Source: Adineta steineri
Taxonomy: Eukaryota; Rotifera; Eurotatoria; Adinetida; Adinetidae
Reading direction: 5' to 3'
Assembly (NCBI GenBank): GCA_905250115.1
Contig: CAJNOI010000064.1
Location: 1-64,000 of the forward strand
DNA: 64,000 bases
Shown here one piece after another: positions 14,380-25,598 of this stretch (positions within the stretch are counted from its first letter, which is position 1; every line of letters starts with the position of its first letter). The translations under genes were made by a program, and so were the position numbers. The notes beneath the pieces are model-generated. The model was not told where the DNA came from, did no database searches, and saw only the letters and a list, made by a program, of their open reading frames with translations.

Positions 14380-15414
14380 ATGGTTGACAATGTAACAATA
14401 AATTATACTAACTCATACGATGATGAATATGGAGATGGAAATGAAGTATTTATTCCATCAGCTCAAATACAATTTTGGACATATCTTATCTTAGGAATTC
14501 CATCACTTTTTTGCACTATATTTCTACTTTATCATTTAATATTTGATCGACGTTTACGTCAACAAATACATAATCATGTTGTAATTGTCTTACTTTTTCT
14601 TTGTCTTGTTATCTTAGCTGTCGATAACTCGTTATATCTTGATGGATGGCGTGTAGGTCATGGAAATTCAATTGCATCGACACCTACTATATGTTTATTC
14701 TGGTGGTTTATTGATTACGGTTTTTACGGTGCAATATCTGTATTTCTCGTATGGGCTTCATTCGAAAGACATATACTTGTATTTCATCGACGTCAATTTC
14801 TTAGTACAAAACGTAAAATTTTTTATGTTCATTATCTTCCTTTAATTATTATTTCAATTTATACAATTGGATTTTATATTGGTGTAATTATATTACCGCC
14901 ATGTAAAAATATTTTTTATTTTAATTATTTAGCATGTGGTTCATCGCCATGTTATCAAGAAATATCATGGATGAATACATGGGATTATTTATTTAATGGT
15001 GTTTTATGTAATATTTTCGAAGCAATATTTAGTATATCATTATTATTGAGAACAATTTGGAAAAAATATTATTCACAAAATCGTTTTCGATGGAAAAAAT
15101 ATCGAAAAATGACTATACAATTACTTTCAATTTCAACTCTATCATTATGTATTCATCTTCCTCAATCATTAATTATTCTTGTTCGACAAATTCAACCTAA
15201 TAGGAATGATTTTGGTGCCAATATTGAACCGTATTTTTTTTATTTAACTGGTTATGTTATTTTCTTGGTACCATTTGTATCTCTTGGATGTCTACCTGAA
15301 TTATGGCCGAAACTCTTACTTTTTAATCAACGACATCACTGCATGATCGGTCCTATGACAATGATTGCTGCTGCTGCTACTGAACAAACAATTCTAAGAT
15401 CAAAAGATGGTTGA
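14380..15414 (+). CDS. rhodopsin-like G-protein-coupled receptor, intronless
   Basis: Seen: 344 aa in one exon. The N-terminus carries NxT/NxS glycosylation sites (NVT, NYT, NSY). Seven hydrophobic segments lie near residues 28-53, 66-87, 105-127, 149-172, 200-224, 245-268 and 284-305. The end of segment 3 reads WASFERHILVFHR, where ERH (129-131) takes the place of the family-A DRY motif. Cys105 and a Cys in the second extracellular loop (185 or 191) can form the usual disulfide. The NPxxY motif of segment 7 is not evident. Known: large families of such intronless divergent receptors occur in bdelloids. Inference: a plasma-membrane chemosensory or peptide-type receptor with unknown ligand. 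A fragment of a related receptor lies near 49445..49701. Confidence 0.85.
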   Translation: MVDNVTINYTNSYDDEYGDGNEVFIPSAQIQFWTYLILGIPSLFCTIFLLYHLIFDRRLRQQIHNHVVIVLLFLCLVILAVDNSLYLDGWRVGHGNSIASTPTICLFWWFIDYGFYGAISVFLVWASFERHILVFHRRQFLSTKRKIFYVHYLPLIIISIYTIGFYIGVIILPPCKNIFYFNYLACGSSPCYQEISWMNTWDYLFNGVLCNIFEAIFSISLLLRTIWKKYYSQNRFRWKKYRKMTIQLLSISTLSLCIHLPQSLIILVRQIQPNRNDFGANIEPYFFYLTGYVIFLVPFVSLGCLPELWPKLLLFNQRHHCMIGPMTMIAAAATEQTILRSKDG

Positions 15415-17112
15415 TTTGTTATTTATATATAGATTAAAAAAATATAATTTCAATTAATAAAAAGTAAATAACATGAATATATACTAGTGTAATTAAATGT
15501 ATACAATTTTATAAGATCCGTATTTAATATCTACAAATATTTCTAAAAATATAAACATATACTAACAATAATAGAAATTGATAGTTGCGGTAACTTTTCT
15601 AAGTACTATTACAAATTATTTGATGAGGTTTCATGAATAATCAAAGTTCGAATTTATTTCGTAATCTATATGTCATTATTTATACTACTGTTATACAGGA
15701 CGTAAAATGTTTGAATTACTCACTAAGCCGATAATCTTACTGTGGTCTTCATTGCTCAAATCTTTTTATGAGTTCAATCCCTTCAGTTTTAGTTAATGTG
15801 TATTGATTAGAATATATTTATTCGATAGCATCTTCTTTAAACGATGAATGTATATGGAAAAAAAAACTATGTGTGGATTGAACTACGTCATGGCAATAAC
15901 ATTATTTACAATTGTAAGAAAATATTATTTAAAATACATGTTGCTTTAATTTTCACTGGATTAAATAATGAAATCGTATTTAACAAATCGGTTTATATCG
16001 GTAGTATGGTACATCAACTTAAATTAAATTAATATTCTTCTAATTCCTTCCAATTTACTTATACATTCTTAGGTTCCTTTTTGTTAATGAACTATAAAAA
16101 TAAAATATACCATGAATAACTATTCTGAGACTAAATCTGTCATGGTCTATAATAAATAACAGTCACGGTCTGTGATACTTATCAGAGCTAATTAGTAATG
16201 TCTTTCACGGTCTGAAAGGAACTGTGATTTGTCATCTTTCTACTTCAACATTCCTTCTACAAAAACATTATCAAGAAACCAAAGATTTTCATCAAAAACA
16301 TCATATTTATCATAAGAAGTATTTTCAGAAACAAAGATTTATGATGGATATATCAATAAATAAATTTATTATACTCAAACGGCATTTAATAGTCTTCTAT
16401 AAAAACAAGTCTATTCAGAAAAAAGCAGTTTTACTTATACCTTCTCGTTTTTAATCATAAGATTATTTTTTCAAAATATTCGAATTATGCATGATTATGA
16501 TAAGAGACTATTGTTCAAAAGTAACATGCACTCAAGTTACACTCACATCTTTCTCTATAATACACGTTATATTGTAAGTATTTATTTCATCTTTTGTTCA
16601 TATGATATACTATTTTGTATAAAAAAAAGAAAGTTCTATTAACTCCTCCGAAATGATTTGTTTCTTTTCGATTATCAATTCATGCAAGTATTATTCCAAA
16701 CATAACTATGTGTAATTAATGTACTTATTTATTCATATACTATTATCACCTAGAGCTGTTTATATTGTCTGCTGATTTCAATAAGTTATCGCATCAATGC
16801 ATATTTATTACATCAAATCTTTTAAACTCCAATTGATATAAAGAAACCATTAGCATTTTTTTGTCTTACAATAACAAAATCATTTTTATATAAAGCTTCT
16901 ACATAAATATTTTGATTATAGATAATGTAGGAATTTTATAAAATTTCCTTGAACTTATTTATTTATTTAATCTAGCATTTCTCTTTAATGATTTGATCAA
17001 AGAAGATATATCAAATCACATATCACAAATGCATTATTATTATTATATTAAATTGAATATTAGTATACAAAAATTTGAAATTTTGTTTTGTTTATCTATA
17101 AAAAGTCTAATA
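15415..17112. other. intergenic, AT-rich
   Basis: No gene recognised. A short motif built on CACGGTCTG recurs at 16163, 16207 and, degenerate, at 16141 within 80 bases. Otherwise it is anonymous A/T-rich sequence. Confidence 0.45.
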
Positions 17113-17391
17113 TTAATAAACAAATAATGAAGTATTAACAACAGTTATAGTATTTGGAGTAGCAGATTTTATCATTAGTTTAGAATTATCACGACTATGT
17201 GGCATAAGAAGATGAATATCAGGAAACTAAATAATTTCAAAAAAAACAATTATAATTAAAAAAAATAAAAATAAAAGTTTACTAACTAAATATTTATTCA
17301 TACACAACAAAATTGCATTTATAAATGACCAAAATGATAGAATTAATAGTAAAAATGTAGCCGTAGCTAATGTCCATTGTTTACAAGTCAT
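17113..17391 (-). CDS. small two-exon membrane or secreted protein (72 aa)
   Basis: Seen: exon 1 (17287..17391) starts MTCKQWTLATATFLLLILSF and holds one hydrophobic segment at about residues 6-30. A 60-bp intron with GTTAGT donor and TTTAG acceptor is followed by exon 2 (17113..17226), FPDIHLLMPHSRDNSKLMIK and onward to SLFVY and a stop. Both exons are phase 0 and the joined frame is open, giving 72 aa. It is too short for a length-based gene call, and it rests on splice sites, the hydrophobic leader and the lack of stops. Inference: a type I or signal-peptide-bearing micro-protein, perhaps a small membrane subunit; no family recognised. Confidence 0.5.
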
Positions 17392-18566
17392 CCGAATCTA
17401 ATCTGATCGACTCGACTAACAAAATTTATTTCTTGTATTTGTCTTCAAAACTAAAATATATCCAATCAAATGTCAACAAGCATACCTCTATTGTATATCG
17501 ATTATGATTGGTGAAAAGACTCCATCTACCTTCTTTTTTTTTGATTTTTATTGATGAAGAAAGGTGAAAATATTCTTACCTAGACTTCGATATATATATT
17601 AATAAGTAGTTATTCATCGATAGATATATTATAAAAATAATTGATAGTTTTTTTTTCTTCTCAAATGAATTTCTCATTATGAATTACAAGGTTATAGAAG
17701 AAGAAGAAGGAAAGAATCGAAAGTAAAATTTACATGTATAATAGAGAATAATCCTATAACAAATATCCTTCTTTCTTTTTCATATTATGATTTTATCAAT
17801 GTCTTTTTTTGTAACAACACTCCTCATATATATATATATTTTATCGGTTTCTTTTTTTTTTACATATATTATATATTCATAGTTTTATTTTGTAATAAAG
17901 ATTTCTTATTATTGACAACATGCTGAGATAGTATTTTTTTTCTTCTATTCGATTCGTATTATTCATTTATTCTGATTCATATAAATGTAACTCGTTTTTT
18001 CTCGTTTATTATTGTAATTCGTGCTATTATGCATTTTTATCTCAAGAAAGTATATGTGTGGGTTGAGCATTTGCCTATCAAGTATGTATATATACGTATA
18101 TATATATATATATATAAATCAGTGCATACGAACGTATGGACATGACAACAATGTCGACGGTTTACTCATTGTACATATTCACCGACATCAACTTTCTAAG
18201 TAAGAGAAAGAAAAAAACCTACACGATGGTTACTCAGATGTGTCGTCTGTCTGTTCTCTTTTCTTTCGCTCGGTTTTTATTTCTATTCTTTTTTTCTCCT
18301 GTCGTCGCTTTTATACATACACTGCAATGGTAGCCAAAAAGACGAGAAAAAGAATCTATGTATGTGTATGTGTACATATACAACTTTGTAGTGATGGTGG
18401 GAGTTCGCGTTTGCATCAAATAAGAAGAGAAGAAAAGCCCTGAGAGATACAACAAAAACGCATCTTTATTCGCTTGTCGATATACAGTTAGTTATAATGA
18501 TAACGTTTTTACATTTTTTTCTCTCTTTGTAAGTTATATATTTGTTCACTTATTCAAATTTTTTAG
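17392..18566. other. intergenic and 5' region of the reductase gene
   Basis: Divergent promoter region. It contains a TA-rich microsatellite at about 18085-18117 and a less AT-rich stretch 18130-18440. The bases just before the ATG at 18567 read TTTTTTAG, and GTAAGTTATA lies near 18530, so a very short 5'-UTR intron ending at the ATG is possible. Confidence 0.4.
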
Positions 18567-21500
18567 ATGGTTACATATCGTCATTTTCTATCGGTTGCAT
18601 TGCTAATATTACTAATTGAAACAATTCATAGTCAAATTACATTCGAATCATTATGTTCACCTGATGTCGAAGTTGCAGGAATGTCATCAATTGATGGCAA
18701 TGATGAATTTGAAATAGATCTTTTCGAAGGAAGGTTTTTACCTGAAGATACAATTTTATGTAAGAAATATTTTTGAAAAGAGTATTGTTTTTAAAGTTAT
18801 GTAATGAATATTTCTAGTGGCAATAAAACAAAAAAAGCAAAACTATGGTATTAGTGAATTTGTATTACGTGCATTTGATTATGATGGAAATATTATTGGA
18901 CGATTTGACGATCAACCAACAGGAAATTTAGCATTAAGACATCATACATGTCCAAATGGTGCTAATGTACGAAATTTTAATTAAAATAAATTGATTTAAT
19001 TTATACTTTTTTTAAAATAGGTTATTTATCTTGATCGAGCTGAAAGTCGTGGTTATCGAGAAATTCCATTACAATGGAGGGCTACTGGTTTTAATCCGAA
19101 TATTGATGAAGTTACTTTTAAGTAAATTTATAGTTAATTATTATTCATTATTTTTATTATTATTATTGTTTTTTTGTTTTGTAGAGCAGATATTATTTCA
19201 AATCGACAGTTATATCGAGTGAAATCAGCACCTTTAAAACGAGTAAATTTTATTCAATGTTCTAGATAATTAGTATATAAAATTGTGTTTATTTTTATTT
19301 GAAGCGTTTAGCATCTGGAGTAGTTCCTTATTTAGATCGATCAATTAATATTGATTATTGTGGTGAATCTCAAGGTTGTTTAATTGTTCCACAACAATGT
19401 AATAATGATGCTAAATGTGAATATACACTTTCATGGCAAGTACCTAATGAAGATTCAGCGAAATTTCATATTGTTGCAAGAGCACAAGGTTTTGTTGGTG
19501 TTGGATTTTCAAATGATGAAAAACGAGTAAGTAGAAATATTCAATTGATGATGCCTTAGAGACATTTGTTAAGAAAATACTTTTTCTTAAAATTCTGCTT
19601 GAATCATAATGACCATTATGTTATTAACGAGAATATATATTTAGATGTTTTGACTACATAATGTTACTTTAGTTTGATGTTGATAAGATAGGAAAATGGA
19701 AAAAAAAGCATCCATTTTTCTAGGTCTCCCATGAGTTCCATATCAGATCACGTTAATAAACTCGACATCTCTACTACCAAGTACATCAACATTGATGATC
19801 ATCTTATGTAGTTGATTCAGTACGTGTACTGATCATATATACACAAGATTGATAGAACAAAGCGGTTGTCTAAGCTATTCTAACATTAAAGAGAAATGAT
19901 CGAATTTATCGATTTAGTTTAAATCAAAAATTGTAAATCTTTCTTATCTGGACTATTATTCAATGTTCCACATAGTGCATTAGAAAAATAAACAAACACA
20001 CACATGAAAAAAAAAACATTTCATGTGCAATTTTGCTCGTAGATAAATCTCGCCATAAGTTAAATATTCCAAATACATTATATTTACTCTTATCTCATTG
20101 TCTGTGTTGAAAAGTACGTTGAAATAAAAGTTTGATGTCATAGCTTAGATCAACAACAAATAGTTCAGAAGGATATATATTCTTAGTATACTATATTACC
20201 ACCTACTGAGATATAAATTGCAGTGACAAGTCTTAGACGTTATCGAGAGAAAGAAAACGTTAATATAGAACCCCATGAAGTATAATAAGGTTATACAGAA
20301 TGATATGAAGGTTATACTATCTATTTATTAATGATAATCTATATATTTTTTTTTTTGAGAGAAAAAAAAAGTCTATTTTACTCTTTAATCAAACGATTGA
20401 AACTAAATATTTTACGATTCATTCAAGGGTGATGATCAAGTGGTTTTATGTACAAGAGATGCTCAAGGACATGTTTATGTACATAATATGTTTGTTGGTG
20501 TTCAAACTCCACAATATGTTTTACGTGGACGACCAGCTTATGGTTTACAAGACACCGATGGTTATTCAAATGCAACACACATTATTTGTAAATTTACGCG
20601 AAAGCTATCACCATTTACAGACACATCGGTAGATAATGATGGACGACCTACTGATGGAGTTGATCGAGATAAATTTGTTGATTTAAAAAAGCCACATTAT
20701 ATGTATCCAATCTATTCTAATGAAGATTTAATGACAGCACAAGGTACGAACATAATTAAAAGAATTAAATATATATTAAAAAAAAGAATTTCTTATTATA
20801 GGTATGCGAATTCCTATCCAAGATATTCCAATTGTTAATAATCATCCAGTTAATTTTGAACGTCGTCTTGTACCTAAATCACATCCAAGAGCAGCATCCG
20901 TCTTAACAAAAATTCATGGTAGAAAAAGAAGATAAACTATTTTGTTAATTTATTATTATTATTATTTTTATTTGATAGCTATTTTAAATATAATCGCTTG
21001 GATTCTTCTTGCATCAGCTGGTGTTATGGTTGCTCGTTATTTTGATTCCGTTTGGCCAGAATATGAACGACGTGTTGTTGTTGATGGTAGTGGTGCTGTT
21101 ACAGGAGAAAGAATTCAACGACGACGACGAATTTCTTCTTTCACCGTAATTGATTATAATTATTTTTATTATATAAAAAATATTTATTCTCTTATTTGCT
21201 ATTTATAGATATTTCCACCTCTTATGTGTCTTGTAGCTATTTTAACATGGATTGCATTCTTCTGCATTCTTTTTGAACTTAATTGGAAATGGACATATGG
21301 AACACATCATATGTGGCATTCAATTCTTGGTGTTATTGTACTTGTCTGTGCATTCCTTGCTGTACGTATAAAAAAAGGAATTCATATATATATATATATA
21401 TTGAATTTTTTATTTTAGCCAATTGTCGGTCTTTTACGACCAACACCCCGTACAAAACGCTATTGTTTTTGGTATTGGATTCATTGGTTAGTTATTTCCT

Positions 21501-21956
21501 TAGCTCATTGTCTTGCTGTTCCAGTTATCTTTTTGGGTATGGATAATCGTCGATTAGATTTATGGACATGGTGTTCATGGTTATTATTTGGTTGGTGTAT
21601 ATTTCATTTTATTGTTCAACTTATTTTTGAAATCCATGCTTGTTGTTATGCAAGACAAGAATATGAACGTATGATAAATTGTTTTTTTGTAGAAAAAATA
21701 TTTCATTTGATTCTTCTAGGTTTTGAAGATGGAGATTATTATCCAGAAAAAAATCCAGATAGTCGTTTAAGACGTGAACGTGTCCCTGTATGTATTCTAT
21801 TTATATGTTATTTTAAAAAATAAAATCAATTTTTTCTTTTTCTATTTTCAATAGAGTGAATCATGGAAACCAGCACTTTTAAGCATTTATTTATTTGTGA
21901 CATTAATTGTAGTTATTATTCTTGTTCTTGCTGTCATCTTCTATCAAGGTTATTAG
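18567..21956 (+). CDS. ferric-chelate-reductase-1-like protein: Reeler, DOMON, cytochrome b561
   Basis: Seen: twelve exons (18567..18759, 18818..18966, 19021..19121, 19185..19242, 19305..19526, 20428..20743, 20802..20918, 20979..21145, 21209..21361, 21419..21668, 21720..21787, 21855..21956) join in frame to 631 aa. Order: signal peptide (1-22), Reeler domain (about 25-165), DOMON domain with CEYTLSW and GFVGVGFSND (about 190-330), then a six-helix cytochrome b561 core from about 385 with candidate haem histidines in KIHAIL, HHMWHSILG and WIHWLVISLAH, and a final hydrophobic helix. Known: FRRS1-type proteins pass electrons from cytosolic ascorbate across membranes to reduce ferric iron. Inference: plasma or endosomal membrane ferric reductase, apparently intact. 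Intron 5 (19527..20427) is about 900 bp against about 50-60 bp for the others. Confidence 0.92.
19527..20427 (+). other. unusually long intron in the reductase gene
   Basis: GTAAGT donor and TTCAAG acceptor frame 901 bp inside the DOMON coding region. All other introns of the gene are 50-75 bp. No terminal repeats or reading frame were recognised, so an old inserted element is possible but not shown. Confidence 0.5.
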
Positions 21957-23277
21957 AACTTCTTTCTTTTTACTTAAATAATAACTTTATCTAATTATCC
22001 ACATATTTGTTTGTATACTGCTTGAGTAATAAAAAGAATAGGCTCATATTGTTTTGGTTTTTTAATCAAGAGTAGATTAGATACGAAGTGTTTTTCTCGT
22101 TTTTCTTTTTTGTAGAACATTTGTTTTTTTTTCACAGTATTTTAATAATATTATGGTTTTGCTTCTTAAGTTTTTTTATAGAGTGTGACAGTGAACATTT
22201 GAAAAAATAAATTTTCATTTTGTTCTATATTGAACAAAAATGTCAACATGTAATGACAGATTCTTGTTGAAATCGATAGAACTTTTTTTAAAATAATAGA
22301 AAAAATCTAAAGATTGAAAGAGAGACTGTTGCTATTTCATATCAATGGTAATCAATCATGAAGGCCGATAATAAATCAAAAAAATATTCTGATAGGCTTA
22401 TTCTAACCGTTACTTTTAACGATGTAAATACTTGCTCGACTGGTATCTATTTATACTGTATTATAAGTATTTTTTCATAATGATGGATGCATTTATTCAT
22501 CTTTTTGATCATCACGTGCACTCGAGTGTTACTAACTTTACAGGGTTAGACGATTAGTCAATAAATATTGCTATACAAATATTTTTTCATTTTGGTACAA
22601 ATCTAATTAATCAGGACATTTAACAATGATTTAAAAAGTTATCATATCGCAATAATATATTATTGAAACAAAGATGTACGAATTGCTTTATGTTGTTTAT
22701 CTTGAAATATATATTTCATTGAGTACTATTTGGTTTTTTGGAATCAGACTTAGTCTCTTTGATCTTCGTCAAAGGTTTCAAATGAACAATTGAAATATGT
22801 TGCTGTAAAAGTTTATAAATAAGACCGTATACTGTAATTTAAAATATGTCCTTTATTTCATTGGATAATGTGTACTTATTTATAGATCATCAATACTTAA
22901 ATATTCATCTAATATCTGAAGGTTATTTTCAGAAGACTTTTCGATCAGCGATATGATATGATGCTGAAGAAAATTTCAAGGAACAATTAATGATATTTAA
23001 AATGTTCAAGAAAGGAAAATTTCTGTTTCTTATTATTTATTCTAAAAATGAACAAAAAAGATGCTAAAATCTCCTATCAAATACTGGTGAAATATGTCTC
23101 TGAATAAAATTCAAATATTTGATCGATATTTTAATGCTTCATTTTCTTAAATTCAACGCATATATGAAACGTGTTAAGTCTTTTTTGACTATGCTACAAC
23201 ATTTTTTCAAAGAATGATTGATATGTTTCTAATAATATCAACTCTACATATTATTTACTAATATATACAAGTTACAG
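21957..23277. other. intergenic, AT-rich
   Basis: 3' flank of the reductase and anonymous sequence. No gene recognised. Confidence 0.45.
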
Positions 23278-23788
23278 TAGTAATAACTTTGGCGACTGTT
23301 GGTATCGGTATTCTAAAAATGAATTTTATTCGAGTGAGTTTATTATATACATTCTAATCGATACATTTCAAATTATGTTGCACAATTAGCTACAGGCTGT
23401 AATAACAACTGGTTCTCTTCATTGATATCTGGAAATTGTAATTTGTGTCTTTTCGCCATCAATCAAAATATGCCTTATACATCTAGTTATATACTAGCTA
23501 ATTGCACATCATATATTGCATGTCCATTGGGACAAATTCATTATCCTGAAATAACATCACAAGCACGTATAACTACTTCTATGAACATCAAATATAACAG
23601 TAAGAAAACTTCGTGTTGTAAGTCATTGATTCATTTTTAATACACATCATTTGTAATCAATCCAATCTTCTCGAATTGGGTGAAAGAGTTGAATCAATTG
23701 ATTTTCTGTAGGAAATAGTTCAGATAATTCAATTTCGTTTAAAATAATAATTTCTTCACAAATCGAAGGTATTGTCCATAACATTTAA
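23278..23788 (+). pseudogene. orphan exons of a cysteine-rich secreted-type protein
   Basis: Seen: 23278..23333 (SNNFGDCWYRYSKNEFYS) and 23390..23599 (TGCNNNWFSSLISGNCNLCL ending NIKYN) are open, flanked by AG and GT, and compatible in phase. They encode a Cys-, Asn- and Tyr-rich stretch typical of an extracellular domain. A third possible exon, 23712..23788, keeps the frame and ends in TAA, but overlaps the 3' end of the F-box gene on the other strand. No start codon or signal peptide was found upstream. Inference: either the surviving 3' part of a decayed gene, or a gene whose upstream exons I could not recognise. No family assigned. Confidence 0.35.
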
Positions 23789-25598
23789 TTTCATATTTAT
23801 CTTTTATTTGATATCTATCCAAGTTTCTAATAATTGGCTTGAAAATATCTTCGACATCAAATATATAATTCATATCACAACATACAACATAGATTGATAA
23901 AATTCTTAAATTCGCAAAGTTTTCTAATATTTTCCTAATTACATTTGGTCGATCTTGACATTCTTCAACATTAAATGTATAATAATACGTTAAATTTAAT
24001 TCTTTTAAATTAGAAAAATAATGATAACTTATATCTGCTAATATTTTTACATAAAAAAATTGACTAACTTCAAGTCGTTGAATTCTTTTATTGAATATCA
24101 AAGCTAATTCACTGTCTATTAATGGTAATTCCGTAGCAGTTAAAATTAAATTTTTTAAATTTGGTAAAGTATATATTAAATATTCTTCTAATTGTTCCAT
24201 ATGTATACATTCAAGAGAAACAGTTGTGACACTATTTAACGTTACATGATTCTTCTGGATCGTTTTCTTAACAAGACAGGCAGTATTTGAAGATGATTTA
24301 GCTCCAAAAAATCTAATAGATGATAATTTCGGCATATTTATTTTTATGAATCGAAATATATCTTCAAAATTCTTATGTATTCTCATAGATAATCCAAGTG
24401 ATGTGATATTATACCATAAATGCATATTATTCTTTAATAGTTGATCATTATTTGATAAAATTTGATTCGAATGTATAAAATTATGAAATTCATTAAAATG
24501 AAATGGTAACGAATATATATATGTATTTCTATGATCATTATGAAGACCAATAGACCAATTATGATCAAACCAAAATTGAGTCTGAAATGTTGATAAAAGT
24601 TTATGTATATCTTTTGTCTTTGGATATGTTTCAGCGTAAAGATAAAATTTTTTTAATTTTATCATTGATTTTAATAGTTGATTTTCAAGTTTAATACCAT
24701 TAAATAGTAAATCATTCTCATCGTTCATATTGAAATTTTGAAAATTTAATGTTAAAATTATTAATGACGAAGAAAATAGTTGAATAGTAGAAATTATTTT
24801 ATTAAAATCATGTGCTGAATAAACACATCGATGTGATGAATTATTTTGTTCATTGAGTTTTAAATGAAATTCTTTTAATTGAATTGTAATAAAATGATTC
24901 CATTTATAGTCTTCTTCGTTTTCATCCGAGAAAGGTGGTAATGATTGGATATTTAAATAAACTAAATTCGGCACGTATTTAATAAAAATAAAAATATCTT
25001 TAAAATGTAATAAATTTAATGTTAACGAATGAATATAAATATTTACTGTCCAATCATTACAGTTTGATTTAGTAAAAAGTGGAAGATATTCAAATACTTG
25101 TAGATTATTTTCTTTACTAAATACTTTTTTAAATAGTATTTTTTCATCATCGGATTCAGTTTGATTATTGGGCCATTTAGATACAATTCCATCTTTGATT
25201 TTTAATATATTTAATTTTTGAAATTGTTTATGTTCTAATATTAGTTTTAATTGTCCATCGATGAAATCAAATGATGACTTGATGATAATTGAGGTTAGAT
25301 TTGGAAATAAATCTAATGATAGAGTTAAATAATCATTAACAATAATTAAGGATTTTATATATGATCCAGTGATTAATAAGATTTGTTGCCAAAAATATAG
25401 ATTTGTTGTTGGTAATTGTAAATTATGAATATAATGTTTTTGTGTAATTAATAAATTCTGCAAACGTCGATTTAAATAGAAAAATGAATAAATAATATCA
25501 ATAGATGATAAATAATCAAATATATGAAGAATAATTTCAGTTGGTAAATAATCGAAATATGTTATTGATATATTTTCTTTTATAATATTAACAGACAT
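23739..25598 (-). CDS. F-box protein, intronless, 619 aa
   Basis: Seen: a long single-exon frame. I chose the ATG at 25598 (MSVNIIKENISITYFDYLP), because it sits just before the F-box (about residues 15-50, FDYLPTEIILHIFDYLSSID). An in-frame upstream ATG at 25664 would add 22 residues. The rest is a series of irregular leucine-rich segments (for example LFPNLTSIIIKSSF, VPNLVYLNIQSLP, TLPNLKNLILTA) without sharp repeat spacing, ending YLRFVKKLLF. Very AT-rich codons, rich in Ile, Asn and Leu. Known: such F-box proteins form large families in bdelloids. Inference: SCF-type substrate adaptor; target unknown. Its architecture resembles the broken gene at 1899..2873 (F-box at the N-terminus, no introns). 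Confidence 0.8.
   Translation of the reverse strand: MSVNIIKENISITYFDYLPTEIILHIFDYLSSIDIIYSFFYLNRRLQNLLITQKHYIHNLQLPTTNLYFWQQILLITGSYIKSLIIVNDYLTLSLDLFPNLTSIIIKSSFDFIDGQLKLILEHKQFQKLNILKIKDGIVSKWPNNQTESDDEKILFKKVFSKENNLQVFEYLPLFTKSNCNDWTVNIYIHSLTLNLLHFKDIFIFIKYVPNLVYLNIQSLPPFSDENEEDYKWNHFITIQLKEFHLKLNEQNNSSHRCVYSAHDFNKIISTIQLFSSSLIILTLNFQNFNMNDENDLLFNGIKLENQLLKSMIKLKKFYLYAETYPKTKDIHKLLSTFQTQFWFDHNWSIGLHNDHRNTYIYSLPFHFNEFHNFIHSNQILSNNDQLLKNNMHLWYNITSLGLSMRIHKNFEDIFRFIKINMPKLSSIRFFGAKSSSNTACLVKKTIQKNHVTLNSVTTVSLECIHMEQLEEYLIYTLPNLKNLILTATELPLIDSELALIFNKRIQRLEVSQFFYVKILADISYHYFSNLKELNLTYYYTFNVEECQDRPNVIRKILENFANLRILSIYVVCCDMNYIFDVEDIFKPIIRNLDRYQIKDKYEIKCYGQYLRFVKKLLF

Noticed and set aside
16224..16454. 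76-codon plus-strand frame
   Set aside because: Lys/His/Ile-rich AT-biased sequence with no domain, signal or splice context.
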